The notes: generated by a model from the sequence alone, not told the origin. A stretch of 64,000 nucleotides of DNA from Antedon mediterranea (GCF_964355755.1 NC_092673.1:20155001-20219000), one strand, 5' to 3'. Numbered from the stretch's first letter, positions 33,600 to 46,441 are shown. Made by a program: numbers and translations.

Positions 33600-34350
33600 C
33601 GGGGTCCCATATCGATTATATATGGGCTTGCACATATGTATTAGCCCAGATGTTTGGCAGATGGGTCCCATATCGATTATTTATGGGCTTGCCCATATGC
33701 ATTACCTCAGATTTTTGGCAGATGGGTCCCATATAAATTAGGTATTGGCTTGCCCATATGTACTAGCCCAGAAGTTTGGCAGATGGATCCCATATCGATT
33801 ATATATGGGCTTGACCATATGTATTAGCCCAGATTTTTGGCAGCTGGGTCCCATCTAGATTAGGTACGGGCTTGCCCTTATATATTAGCCCAGATGTTTG
33901 GCAGATGGGTCCCATATCGATTATATATGGGCTTGCCCATATGCATTACCCCAGATTTTTGGCAGATGGGTCCCATATAGATTATGTATTGGCTTACCCA
34001 TATGTATTAGCCCAGATGTTTGGCAGATGGGTCGCATATAGAATATGTATGGGCTTGACCATATGCATTACCCCATATTTTTGGTAGATGGGTCCCATAT
34101 ATATTAGATATGGACTGGCCCATATGTATTAGCCTAGACGTTTGGCAGATGGGTCCCATATAGATTATATATGGGCTTGCCCATATATATCGGCCCAGAT
34201 TTTTGGCAGATGGGTGCCACACTGGTTTATCATGGGGCAAACCCATATGGGATATCCCATATGGGGTCTTTATTTTTGAAATATGGGATTTCCCATATGG
34301 GATGGCCCAGATATTTAAGTCATGGGCCCCATATGGGCTTGCTACCTGGG
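33600..34350. repeat. 61-bp CCCATATGG minisatellite, orientation 2
   Basis: About eleven units of 60-62 bp built on GGCAGATGGGTCCCATAT, ATATATGGGCTTGCCCATAT and TTAGCCCAGATGTTTGGCAG. The right edge ends ATATGGGCTTGCTACCTGGG, inverse to the left edge of 20994-21330. Confidence 0.9.
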
Positions 34351-34469
34351 TTACTTCCCTTATCGTAAAGACAAGAAGGGTAAGTATTTCCATAAAGACC
34401 TCGCTCGTCAGCCACCATTTTTTTGCCGTCGGTGTACTGTCGTCGTCGATGAAATGAGAGATATTCCTG

Positions 34470-34715
34470 ACTTCTGATTGGTTGACAAACGCAAACCGCG
34501 CTCGCGACGCCTCAAAAAGTTGACCAAGGTTCAACTTTTGAAAATTCGCGTGCGAAGCCTTCGCTGCTGTCGTTTTCAACGCGTTGAAGTTGAAATTCGA
34601 CTATCGTACACTGTTCGCTTGTATGTTCACACTGGAAGCGTCCGTCGCCTGCCGCGTGCGTCACTTTTTAACGCGAAATTCGCGGCTTCGCGTTTGGTGT
34701 GCACCGGCCTTAACG
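34470..34715. mobile_element. Harbinger-like end fragment (GGTGTGCACCGGCC)
   Basis: The right end reads TTCGCGTTTGGTGTGCACCG followed by GCCTTAA; inward are GCGAAGCC and AACGCG motifs. It is inversely related to the fragment at 18868 (GGCCTGTGCACACCGAACGC). The left boundary is uncertain. Confidence 0.5.
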
Positions 34716-34849
34716 AAGTAGTGTAGATTTCTACCCATTTAACGATTTTCAAGACGAATAAAAATAGTAAAGAAACTTGAGGATACGCGCCACAATTATT
34801 ACAGCGATCACGTGTATCACAGCTTTGACGTTAACTAGTTAACTAGTAG

Positions 34850-35141
34850 TTGTGATGGGTATGTGGAATGTGATATCAAGCCACCAGAAACGTCACCTTC
34901 TCAATTCTACGGACACGCTAACACAGCAATGTCAAACGAACTTGGCAAATACAATGCAACGCAATACGAGTGTATGAAGCTTTGTCGACAGGACGCACGT
35001 TGCCTAGCTTTTACGTACGCTGCTGATACGCAAGAGTGCGCGACGTTTGATCGGGATAGCGTCACTGGACCGGAATACATGGAGACGGTATCTGGTGTCT
35101 GGTTCTACGACATGTGTCGAAAAAGAAAAGATTTTACTCAG
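34850..35141 (+). CDS. Paralog B PAN/apple exon (intact)
   Basis: PAN domain with CDGYVECDIKPPE, YECMKLCRQDARCLAFTYAA, ECATFDRDSVTGPEYMETVS and WFYDMCRKRKDF. Both cysteines lost in A are present. Acceptor TAG at 34847-34849, donor CAG/GTATGA, phase 2 to 0. Confidence 0.85.
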
Positions 35142-35263
35142 GTATGATTAAAGAATTATTTGCTTGAATTGTATTAATGGTAGGCTGTATTTGTGAATCT
35201 TGTGATTTATTTGTTTGTGGTATTGGATTAAAACTGCACTGTAAATGTTCCGTTTGTATAGAG

Positions 35264-35387
35264 TTTTTCGGAAGATGCCAACAAAACAAAAAATGCGTTA
35301 ACGGAGGCTCGTGTATCAATGATTGCTTAGAACAGGGATACACCTGCGCATGCCCAGTACAATTTTATGGGAAATTTTGCGAACACA
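35264..35387 (+). CDS. Paralog B EGF exon
   Basis: EGF-like: GRCQQNKKCVNGGSCINDC then GYTCACPVQFYGKFC. It has a seventh cysteine (NDC) where A has Phe, so one cysteine may be unpaired. Donor ACA/GTAAGT, phase 0 to 1. Confidence 0.85.
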
Positions 35388-35491
35388 GTAAGTTCAAATA
35401 CTAATTACGGATCTTCTCCCCAAATGAACACCCGAATATTACTTAATTTTTTAACATAAATCAGTAAATTTACATCAGTTAACTTTGCTTA

Positions 35492-36720
35492 TAACGATAT
35501 AATGAATGAGCAACTGTCGCTTTTCTACAAGCATTGGATTGACAGTGGCATTATCAGTATTAAAGACATTGTTAATAAGAACACTTTTTTAACATCAAAC
35601 GAAATACTGGTGAAACTACAATGTAAAACAAACTGGTTAAATGAGTATTTGTGCATTATTAAGGCAATGCCAATTCAATGGAAACGTATTATTAAGGAGG
35701 TAGATATTTTCAATTGTGATGATAATGATGAATTAGTTGGGACCAAGTATGAGATTAATACTACCAAACTAATATACTCATGGTTTGTGAAAGAATATTT
35801 CATTATTCCAATCTCACAACTAAAATGGGAAGAGTACTTCAATGATAACAACATTGATTGGAAAACTTCTTGGTTACGGAAAGTATGTCAAATGAAAGAT
35901 AAGAAACTAGCACAATTCAATTATAAGATGTTACATAGAATACTGCCTACCAAAAAACGACTGTATCAGTGGAAAGTTAAGGAAACACAAACGTGTGACA
36001 AATGTGGAGAAATTGAAAATGAAAATCATTTGTTTTTTAGTTGTAGATTTATTCAGAAATATTGGAAGAAAATGCTTAGTATCTTTGTAAGTTTAAATCA
36101 CAATAATATATCATTTAAACAATTAATACTAGGAACGGGAGATAAGCTAATAGATTATATTTACACTTTTGCAGCATTTACTATTTATAGAATAAAAATG
36201 TTATCTGCACTAAATAAGCCAGTGGGTAAATCTTTATGGAATTCATTTAAAAGCAATATGTTATATAACATTGAATGTGAAATATATAACAATAAAGAAA
36301 CAAGTATAGAAAAATGGGTAGCTTTAAGAAATAAGATTATGATAATATAATTTCTAATTTGATACGATTAACTGAAAAAGAATTACAGTGATACGGGTTA
36401 CTGGTGGTACTGAGCTATTATTGTTTTTTTTTATCATGTATATAAATATATTGTATAATCCGGGTTGTAAAATGAAAACAAACAAATGAAAATGAGTGAA
36501 CTATTTTAAAACGGGATAGATGATAATGATGATCCTGTCAAGTGTATAACAAAATATAAGAAAATTAATGAAAAAAGGAGTAATACAGAATTCATATATG
36601 TAAAAATGTTACTTATGAACTGTAACGACATTTACAAGTTAAATAATACGATTTTATGTAATATGAGATAATATGAATGTGAATAAAAGTGGTGTTTGCG
36701 CCACAAAAGAGAAAAAAAAA
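35492..36720 (+). mobile_element. 5'-truncated LINE with target duplication and poly(A)
   Basis: 1229 bp flanked by an 11-base duplication AACTTTGCTTA (35481-35491, 36721-36731) and ending in a short A tail. The open frame 35502-36350 encodes the C-terminal part of a non-LTR ORF2, with a Cys/His finger (CDKCGEIENENHLFFSC) and helical tail, resembling L1/Tx1-group elements. The ORF is undamaged for about 280 residues, so the insertion is fairly young. It lies in the intron between the EGF and EAR exons of paralog B. Confidence 0.88.
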
Positions 36721-36771
36721 AACTTTGCTTAAAATATTTGTTTAGCGTTAACATTAGCAATAATTTTTCAG

Positions 36772-38149
36772 AGTTTATCCACGATTACGTGTTTAAATCA
36801 AACATTGTTGGTATATCATCAGCAAGCAATACGGCGTTCACATACAAGAACAAACATTATCTCGTGATTGGTGGATAGTAAGTATATAGTGTTTTAGCAT
36901 AATCAGAACATACAGACGGGTTTGTCGTTTTGTGCTGGGGCGAGCCTACACTATCAAACTTTATGTGACAACAAAATGTGATGTGCCCATAATATATGGA
37001 CATGATGATGTCATATCACTACCATATTTTAGCATATCACAACCATATTTGGGTACATCACACTTTTTTGTCACATAACGTTGGATAGTGTAGAAAGAGC
37101 CGTAAATTTTCATAGAAAGAATTTGTCATTCGGGCTGATCTCGCTGTGATTAATTTGTAATTGTATGTAATTGTTAGTGATTTTGATATTTGTATGCTTG
37201 TTAATTATGATTATTATGTTTATCTAATTTTCGCTATTTGTTGTAATTCAGTTTTTAAAACAGAACAATTGAAATTGATAAACATTTGATTGTTGTACCT
37301 TAGATTGATTAAAGATGTATTGTCCCCCAAAAACATGAAAAATGAAGATTAATTAAATCAGACTTTGAATAGGTTATTTTGTAGTTTTAATAACGTTAAT
37401 TACTTCAGTAGAAAAAAACGAAGAAAAATCATTTTTTCACTTATAAATGAGAAAATAAATGGTTAAATCCAACCAAAAACCCATTTGCTGGCAGACAATT
37501 TGACTATTTTTCCCTTAAATTACAGTTTTTTTCAGATAAATACATTTCTTTTCGATCCAATTTTTAGTCAAAATGGATAACTATTATGTGACATTAAAAA
37601 TGGCATATTCAACCAAAAATTTTGAAAAAAAAATATTTTCAAGGGGACAATATATCTTTAACTGTAAAAAGTCATAATTATTCTTACAACAAATATTACA
37701 TATGTTACTCGTGCAAATTGGTGTCTTTGAATTAGGAAATGGAGTGGGGAGAGGTGAGTAGTGGGTATTTAAAACAGTACAACATCTTACACTGCCACTA
37801 GAAGTTTGTTAAGATGCATTATAGCACACATAAAAAGCTCACTTACTCGTGTTTTTGGCCCGAAGTTGGCACACTATCGGAATATACTTATCTAAATTCC
37901 TTTTTCTAATGACTTAGTTTTCTGTTCAAATTTTCATTCATTACTTTTTAAATTTCAGTGGCGATAATTCTAAAGCACCAACAAGGGTATACAGATACAA
38001 CAATACGGCTGAATTGTATGAAAATTACCAAAATTTGACTTTACCAAATGGTGTACGAAAAGTTGAGAATTTTATAATAAATGGACAACTCTATATTATG
38101 TTTCTTTCAAACTACAGAACAGTCTACCTCAATGTTTTGAACTCACATG
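36772..38149 (+). CDS. Paralog B EAR repeats 1-2 (two exons)
   Basis: Exons 36772-36877 and 37959-38149, both open with the same phases as A: SNTAFTYKNKHYLVIGG, VYRYNNTAELYENYQNLT, VRKVENFIINGQLYIMFLSN. Donors ATA/GTAAGT and CATG/GTATGT. The intron carries a MITE related to 8276-8389 and a complete family T MITE. Confidence 0.8.
37313..37657. mobile_element. TTAA-flanked MITE, family T, complete copy
   Basis: 345 bp with ends AGATGTATTGTCCCCC and GGGGACAATATATCT, TTAA at 37309-37312 and 37658-37661. Confidence 0.85.
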
Positions 38150-38220
38150 GTATGTATATACGTTTATTACACTACGCTGCAGCAGAGAAGATTTATCATG
38201 ACATCAATTAGAACATTATA

Positions 38221-41200
38221 GGGGGCGCTGCCAACCGAAATGTCCCGGGAGCGAATTTTTTTTTCATAGGTAAGTTAAGTGAGGACAAAAAATATGAACT
38301 ATTCATGCTATCCCAGTCAGAGTCATTTACGCATGCGCATTACATTGATCGCGATTACGTCACCTTTCTCGCGCGACGTTATGAAAAAATAAAGTTACAC
38401 ACAGCTCAGAGAATTAAGAAGAAAACTTTTTCGAAATATAAAAAAGATAAAAATGACGGTATCCAAATGCGAAATTTGTGATGATGAGGAGGAAGATGTA
38501 GAACGCGATGTAATCTATGAAAAATTAGAGGTCAGTTATGCTTTATTATAATTTCATTATATCGTGTAGCCTGAGGCTGCCTGCCTCTCTCTATTTATCT
38601 ATACTAGGCCTTTGGCGCCTAAGCCTGAGGAGGCTAGTTTAGAGAGGATGAAAGGACGACGATGATGACTCAGTATGAATGATGTCAGTGCTGTCGCGCC
38701 TCCTTTGCAAACGCTCTCGGGCGAGTTTGTTACCATGCCCACAATAATATAGGTCAGGCCTAGCTAGGCTAGGCTAGGCCTATTATAAATATTATTTTTA
38801 TAGGATAAGAAGAAGAAGAAGAAATGGCATATTAAATGATTTCATCAGATTGGAAAACAAATAGAGGGTTGTGTAGGCTATGCCATTGCTACAGTACTAC
38901 TAACTACACACTAGCAACAGCGATGAGCGCAGTCGCAATGTACTGATGTATTAATAATAATAATGATCAATAATTCATTTAATAATAATTAAATATAATG
39001 ATAATGATGATGATGATAATTAATGATACTAATAATATTATGAATAGTAATAATTATGAATAAATTAATATGAATAATTTATTAAAAATATTAAATAATT
39101 CAATTACAATCAGTTGAGTTACATCATCACTGTCAGAGAGATATGTAAATTGTAATATGTAATATACTTCCTCAGGCCATTCTACCTGCAGAATACCATC
39201 ATGAAGTTTGTAAACATGAGCATATTGATGAAGTAAATTACACATGCTTTTTGCGGTTGAAGCTAACAACAGAGGAAGATGTACACAAGTGGCTTGAAGC
39301 ATTTCAGAGGTCCTCTTCTATAACTTGGAGAAAATCCAAGACATATCCCAATTCTGGGCGTTACAATACATACAGGGTATTAAATATATTTACATTACTT
39401 ACTTTTTCCCCCCTAATAAAGTTCAAAAAGATTATCAAAAAATAAATAAAATAAGAGAGTACATAATTGGATGCTATGTCTTTTAAGGAAGAGGTCATGT
39501 GTTCGAATCGCTCTTGAAAAATCTAATTTTATCACCACAATATTAGAACAAACAAGACAAATCTGTAGAACAAACTAATAAGAACAAATTGTGGCTGGGA
39601 TTATAATTTAAATAATAATGATAATTATGATGATAATGTTAATGTCAAGTACTGGTTCGCTTAAAAAAAAGTGACAAACTGAGGGCAAGTAAATTTTAAT
39701 ATAATTTAGTTGTGCCAGTTCCCTATTGCTTACTGTTTGTCTCTTGTCTTTAGGTTGATATGAGATGCCAACACAATACCAGGTCATCCAAACCAAAACC
39801 AGGGAAAGGGACAAAAAACACAGGCTGCCCTGCTACCATGAACTTGGTATTAAAGAGATCCATCACAAATTCAAAGTAAGTAACAGTTTCGCATTTTCGA
39901 AGAGTATAATTAATGATTTTTGGTGACAGTGTATCTTTAAACAACAAGAATATAATTTTAGCAATCGATTCGAATTAGGCTATAGAAACATCAAATTTGA
40001 TATACATAGTTTGAAGTTACTCAATGTTTCATTGCAATTTCCAAAAGCTAGTTAACTATTCAATTATCTTTCTCAAATTTATGCAATGCTTTTTGTTATT
40101 CAGGACCCAAGATCAGCATGTAAAACATGGCCTCCTCTTCAACGTAAGGCTTAAAAATGAACATAATCACCGAATAACATGTGCTGATGCGCTAAGGAGA
40201 AGAGATGTCTCTGAGGATTCTATAGCCAAACTCAGAGACCTTTTTGAGCATGGACACTCGCCATCATCTGCTCTTGAGACAATAAAACATGATCTTGCAG
40301 AAGAACACGGAGAACAATATGTTTATGTTTGTGCAGACCGTTTCATGTGTTCTGATCTTCAGTTTTGCTACAGGTGGGTACTACACTGCCTGTTACGAGT
40401 ATAATTATGCACACTAGTTCTCGTAGATATTGACTGAAATTTATTTTCTTTTTATGAACAGATTATACTACAAGACCTTTCAAAAGGTATACGGAGCATC
40501 CTCAGGAGAACTTATGTATGTCGACCTTGAGAAAAGAGTACATGAGTACAATGCTCAACAAAATGATAGTTGTGCCAAAATGTGTACTACTGACGACAAT
40601 CAAACAATAATAGCCATATGCACACCACTAATGAAGCGGGTACACACCAAAGTCAAGCACAGTGGCGAAATGATTTTTGTTGACTCCTCTGGTAATTGTG
40701 ACCGCCATAATAGCAGGATATTCATTTTCCTGACACATTCATCTGCTGGTGGGCTACCATTGGGTGTTGTAATAACTACTTCAGAGAGTGAAGCAACAAT
40801 CACAACAGGGATCAAGCTTTTGCAGACGATTCTTCCCGATGGTTCCTATTTTGGCAGGGGTGCACAAGGGCCACAGATAGCAATGACAGATGACTGCCAA
40901 GCACTTCATTTAGCCATCCATGCAGTGTATCCAGAAACGTCATTGCTACTGTGCGTATTTCATCTGTTACAGGCTATGTGGCGCTGGCTATGGGATGCCA
41001 AAAACAGGATTGCCAAATGTGACAGACCTTCTCTCCTTGGCGTCTTGAAGAGTTTGGTCTATGCTGAGTCGGCCAGAGAGCTTAATGAACGGTACGAAGT
41101 AGTAACTGAAGACCCAGCAGCAAGAAAGTACCATAAGTACAGAGAACACCTTGACAGCATATACCAACGAAAAGAGGCCTGGGCTATATGCTTAAGAAGC

Positions 41201-44200
41201 AACTTAATGACAAGAGGGAACAACACCAACAATTATGTTGAGAGTGCAATGCGGGTCGTAAAAGACAAGGTTTTGTACCGGCTGAAAGCGTATAATGTCA
41301 CCCAGTTAATGGATTTCATCCTCACAAGAATGGAGTCTTATTATGCACGACGACTTTTAGATGTTGCCAATAATCGCACAGCCAATATTCAACAATCACG
41401 GTACTTCATGAGTGATGGGAATATCAACTGCGACAACATTCTGAAGGTAAAGCAAAACATACATTAAGGTGCCCTTATGGTTTTTTTAACTGGCCCACCA
41501 GACCAGTAAATCTATCATTTAACTGGTCCGTAATCAAAATGACTGTCCCAATTTATAAGCCGTAAAAAAATTTGGTATTTAAAAAATAGCAATCCAATTG
41601 TTTATTATCATCAACATTTTAACTGGCCAAAGCAGACCAGTCGCTTGGGTATTTCACTGGTCCACCATGGATTTGACTGGTCGCTAACGCTGAACATTCA
41701 AGCAACAACATTGACATACATAGAATAATGAATATCATAGACAATAACTTTACTTTTTATTTGTTGTAACAGGAAGATGAATCAAATTACTCAGTGCCAA
41801 GTGCTTCAACAGACAAGCTGTATCATGTGGACATCAGCATTGGCACCTGCACTTGCCCTATTGGAAACACTGGTGGACCATGCAAACATCAAAATGCAGT
41901 AATGAAGACTTTCAACATCATCAATTCTAATCACACTCCAACTACGTCACCCTTTTTGAGGAAATTATATTATTCAATAGCTACAGGTAATTATATTGTT
42001 CCACCCAGAATTCTAGATCTGTATTGTAAAATTGTGTAATCATGTTTGCTGGTTACACAAGGTAGAATTAATTACCGATAACTACAATTACAGGTATTTG
42101 TGGAAAATTTAATGAATATGAATGCTATTTTGCCCCTAATATTATGGAGTACATCCAATCAAGACTTTTTATTGAGTCACAGAATTTTGAATGGATGTGA
42201 CATAATGTTGTTGACAACATCTGATGTTTTGCTCAACTTTTCGCGATAGGTTATAAAGAATTTATATTTTATAGGTAAATAATAAAAGGCCTAGATATTG
42301 GATTCCTAATTTTTGGGGTATACAGGAAAACATTGAACTGTGGCAGACTCATGTAATCCATATTTTCGCGTATAGAACACAATTAGGCATCCTATAATAT
42401 ATAATAATAATAATACCATGGCTGGCTCTGAACAAGCTGGAGGCTTTGGCAGGAAAGGGCATGACTAAGTTTAGAGATGCATATACACATGAACACATCT
42501 TAAAAAAATTATTAAATTATTGTTTTTTCCTGCTGATATAGGTAGAGATGATATAGATCGACACTGGTTAATGGGTCTTGAATATGATGAGCCTGATGCG
42601 ATTCTTCCAGATGAGAACACTGCAGCTACCACTGGGAGCGGTCAGTCTGTCCTGCAGGATCCTCAGATTGTAAGGTTGGACTCCCTCAATCTACAGCGTT
42701 CTGCAGAAAATGCATTTCAGAATCGGGGAAGATGTACAGAAGCAACCGACGATGACCAGACTGACGATCAAGAAAGATTGAAATTAATGTTTGAAAAGCT
42801 CAGCAAGGCGGTGAATGAACATAGTGATGTTTACAAAGCCCCTATAAGGAAATTCATGTCCGCGTTTGACAATATCACTACGGATGCTGCTTTAGTCTCT
42901 GCATTGGCTACTTTCGGTAACTATAATGGGCACTCTGCTGCAAGGCAAATTAAAATCAGAGCGAAGAAATGCCTCCAAACGACTACCAAAATTGGGGTGC
43001 AGCCGACTGCCATAGCGAGGCGCAGGGTTCCATTGGAAGGAAGGCGAGCCTTAATAACTGGACGACCTCCAAAACAAGTGAACCAATCAGATAATGGTTA
43101 TGCCAAGAAAAGGGGTAGCACCACAAAGAGAGGAGTTATCCCCAGAAGAAGAGCATCCGCACCTCACTCGCTATCTCAATGTGTAACAAATAACGCATCT
43201 CTTGGACAGACACATTCCACAAAGTAGAAATGAATGATCAAGTATCATAAGGCCATAAAAACAGGAGAACATTCAGAATGATGTAAAAACATTTTAAATG
43301 GGAAGAAATTACACTTATTTTTTAATTACATCTATTTTTGTCACCAAATCACAAACTGTTTGTTGTTTAAAATTAAAGTTAAAAAATATCTACAGGAACG
43401 GACACTTGCATTAGAAACTATTTAATAAGCGCTACTTCTATATTTTGATAGTCTTATTGTTAGTATTTTTATGAATAATTATATGGTTCATTGTATGTCT
43501 TTTTTGCTGTTCTTTCAAAGGACCTCATTGGAAACAAGTCCGTAGAGGACTTTATGAGTTATCCTTGGCATTCTTCTTGTTTTATTCGGTCTTATGTCTC
43601 ATGATTTTTTATATATGCTATTTTTTAATTGTATGTCTGTGACTTTTTATGTACGGATGCCGAAATAAATCAAATCAAATCAAAACCATTAGATAGACGT
43701 TTTTCATGCGAACTTGTTATGAATGGATGTATTGTCTTAAAACTGGAACGCTAGTTGACCAACCACAGTACTGTTCTGATTACTATAATTGTTCAGGAAT
43801 TCGATAAGAATTTTCAAAGTCAATTCTCCACTTAACTACACAATGCCTTGGTATCACCATGGAGTACTCTAGTAGGCTAGCGCAGTTAGCTAGGCTGTTG
43901 TCCCAGCTACTTCTAGGCCTTACTAATATAATACTAATAGCTACTAACGCGGCATATTTTCGAGATACAGTAAATTAATGTATACTTATATTTATTGCTA
44001 AAGCGAATGGCTGTGTCGTCAAAAAGTAGTTTGTTTTATCCATGGAGCAAAACACTCCATGGTTTATCCATATATGATATAGAGAAAAGAATTATCCTTC
44101 GCGGAAGTCGCACATGCGCAATGGATGTAGTTGAGACGTCTTATGAATAATTCATAATTTTTTCCTCACTTACCTACGAAAAAAAAATTCGCGTCCCGGG

Positions 44201-44210
44201 AATCGATGTC
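38221..44210 (+). mobile_element. Autonomous-looking MULE transposon
   Basis: About 6 kb in a paralog B intron. Inverted ends of about 60-70 bp: TCCCGGGAGCGAATTTTTTT then TTCATAGGTAAGT at 38242-38305, and the complement AATTCGCGTCCCGGGA at 44141-44202, with ATGAAC/T-ATTCAT further in. It encloses one complete transposase gene (38453-43227). The exact termini and target duplication were not resolved. A CR1-type 3' tail (about 43500-43684, ATAAATCAAATCAAATC) lies inside, as a nested insertion or the gene's 3' region. Confidence 0.8.
38453..43227 (+). CDS. MULE transposase with SWIM finger, seven exons
   Basis: Exons: 38453-38530, 39176-39376, 39754-39875, 40104-40373, 40462-41446, 41773-41986, 42542-43227. 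Phases 0,0,2,2,0,1 all match; total 2556 bp, 851 residues, no stop. Order: short acidic N-terminus, FAR1/zinc-type region (RCQHNTRSS, GCPATMNLVL), MULE DDE core in exon 5 with Asp in FVDSSGNCD, Asp in IAMTDDCQALH, CVFH, and Glu in NNYVESAMRVV, then a SWIM finger in exon 6 (CTCPIGNTGGPCKH). The basic C-terminal exon may bind DNA or act in nuclear import. The splice model is mine; the intactness is notable beside so many dead elements. Confidence 0.85.
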
Positions 44211-44431
44211 TTTTTTAATAGTTAAGAGAGAATATTTAGATGGTTAGGTTAGATTATACTTAGGAAGTAGATCAGCTATCTTTACCTGGTAACTTGCCCT
44301 GTTAACGTCAAACTCGACATTATCTATAGTCTCAAATGTATACTTTGTGATTTTTATCACGACTGCTTTACTGTTACTGCAATTAAAATAAAGATCTACT
44401 GTATAAGAAAGTATTCCATCTTATGTTTTAG

Positions 44432-44714
44432 GTTTTTTCAAATATCATCAAATGACTGTAGGAGATGGTGCATGTGATGCATCGTATTTGCAATTGGCTA
44501 CAAACCACTATTTACTTGTGACAAACTACGATGTTAAAGTGAACTCAACGGTGTATAAATGGAATTTTACCCGTAACCTATTCGTAAAGCCAAGTACCAG
44601 GTCATGGAGTTCAGAGTGGTAAACTTTTCTCAGTGGATGGTAGTTTATATGCGGCAATAGCAAACTACAATGGAACGACTGAATCTCCAGAGGTTTGGGA
44701 AATAAAAGAAAACT
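44432..44714 (+). pseudogene. Paralog B EAR repeats 3-4 exon, frameshifted
   Basis: Aligns with A 11227-11523 (ACDASYLQLATNHYLLVTN, STVYKWNFTRNLFV), but between TTCGT and GGTAAAC near 44581-44620 it is 5 bases shorter, so the frame runs into TAA at 44620-44622. The rest (GSLYAAIANYNGT, EVWEIKEN) is readable in the other frame. Acceptor TTTTAG and donor AACT/GTAAGT are preserved. Confidence 0.85.
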
Positions 44715-46031
44715 GTAAGTTATAAAAATGAATATTTCATTTGATTTTAGTTACACGAATGCACGTTCTTACAATACAAGCTAACTCAGTATCAGCTGTT
44801 AATCAGATTTTACTTTATTTTTACAAATGATCTAGGCCTACTCATGGTATTATTTTTATTTATTTATTGTTCCATTTTTGCTCTCTCTTAGACAGTCCCG
44901 TCACAAGAGATGTTCATCTTCTTGCCCTCGTCCTTATTTTTTAATCTCACCTAAATGTAGGTGGTCAATAGAGTAATTTTACCGATCTGGGAGTTTATTC
45001 CTAATGTTAAGTCCAAAACCCAATGGTTTTCTTTGTCGTTACGAGTTTTGTCGCTCCAATTGACATCGTGGTCTACATAATTTCCTTTTTTATGTAACAC
45101 GATGAAATGAAAAAAAAACAATTACAACTTTTTTTTTTGTCTTTTTAATAACTTTTGTAATAACTAGTGAATCACTTTATGAAATTAGACATTATACAGC
45201 AAAATTTCGATGTTGTACTTAAATCACTTACTTTTTAATGTTAGATTATACAGTCATAAACAAGTGACGTTTTATATTATTTATTAACTCAGAACAACAA
45301 AATGTTATTTTTATATCAAATGAAATGAGATTTAATGTGTCCTTTGTGATATTGAACATAAAATCATGCAAAGTGGCATTTACGGCCATTTTGAACAAAC
45401 ATTTTTCATTATAGTACATAGAAATGTGCATATTCTGAACAATTTAAGACCAAAATCAGACCTCTATGATCAGTCTTTGTCAAGTACCGTCTTTATTTAT
45501 GATTTTGATAAATCCAAGATGGCCACCAAAATGGCCCCCAAAAAACCCCATGGGACAATATTTCGTCTTGGGAACATCAAAAAATGTTAATTACATATAT
45601 TCAGGATTACAAAAATGTACATTAAAAAAATACATCATGGGGGTGCACGGTAACCCCTCCTTCCTACTAGACTGTTATAACCCTGTAGAGCTGTGTCAGT
45701 TATGGTTGTACTTTTGACCTGACGAGTGTGTTTGCTTTGCTAGCATACGAAACAAATTTGTAGTCAATAAAGTACAATGAAGTAACCAAGTTTATTTTTA
45801 TTTGTGATACATATCTAGCTCTACCAATGATATCGAGCACTGTAACCAGATTATCTCTTACTCTTACTTTGGATTTATATATATATATATATATAAATAC
45901 TGTAAGATGAGGGCGTATCAATTTGATCTCTGGTGCGCGTGCGTACAACTGAGGACTAGTGCTGTTCTGCCGTACCACGCCGAGAATGTTAAAGAGTCGC
46001 TATCCAATCGAGTTCGAACAATACCATGAAA
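44715..46031. other. Paralog B intron, repeat fragments only
   Basis: No exon found. It contains a GATGGCCACCAAAATGGCC-type repeat block near 45520 and a TA microsatellite near 45876. Confidence 0.4.
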
Positions 46032-46103
46032 GCCCCAGTGGTCTAATGGTTAGGACATCTGCATATCAAGCAGGCGGTCTGAGTTCGAGTCTCGGTTGGT
46101 GCG
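46032..46103 (+). tRNA. tRNA-Glu-like pseudogene or SINE head
   Basis: A 72-base cloverleaf can be drawn: acceptor GCCCCAG with TTGGTGC (one mismatch), D arm GTC/GAC, anticodon stem TCTGC/GCAGG with loop ATATCAA, T arm CTGAG/CTCGG with loop TTCGAGT. The A-box region resembles tRNA-Glu (GTGGTCTAATGGTTAGGA) and the B box GTTCGAGTC is perfect; TTTTT follows at 46106. The anticodon position reads ATC, which does not fit Glu and is not a normal animal isoacceptor, so it is probably a derived copy. Confidence 0.45.
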
Positions 46104-46441
46104 ACTTTTTCTCATTCTCACAGATTTCCTCATCTTTATCGTTTCAAATTAATTAATTAAATTTCAGTATATCACCGGGCGGTTTAGAATTAATGTTTAT
46201 TGCCTGTTGTGTTATATATATATATATAAATCCAAAGGCAAATTACTGAAAAATGACAATGCTGTGGGTATCAGTGGCTGGATCTCAATGGAGATACAAA
46301 AAAAAGCGAAAAGCTAAATCAAAACGATAAAGTAAAACAGCCAGAAAAATTAGCAGAGCTTTCGGACAAAACTAGTCCTTCATCAGTGCAAGTGAAGGAA
46401 TTTCGATAACGTCATAGCATATATGTTTTATAGTCAAACAG

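Noticed and set aside
28108-34350. Long open frames in the minisatellites, such as Pro-rich and GPICQT-type repeats
   Set aside because: Unit lengths divisible by three or nearly so keep frames open by chance; the residues simply echo the repeat.
38221-38240. GGGGGCGCTGCC as the exact MULE end
   Set aside because: No inverted counterpart is visible at the right side, so the true terminus was left open.
39912-39937. Another family T MITE end (GGTGACAGTGTATCTTTAA)
   Set aside because: Only the last bases resemble the family and no partner end was found.
46032-46103. Functional tRNA gene
   Set aside because: The acceptor mismatch and an anticodon not used in animals argue for a derived copy; kept only as a tRNA-like feature.
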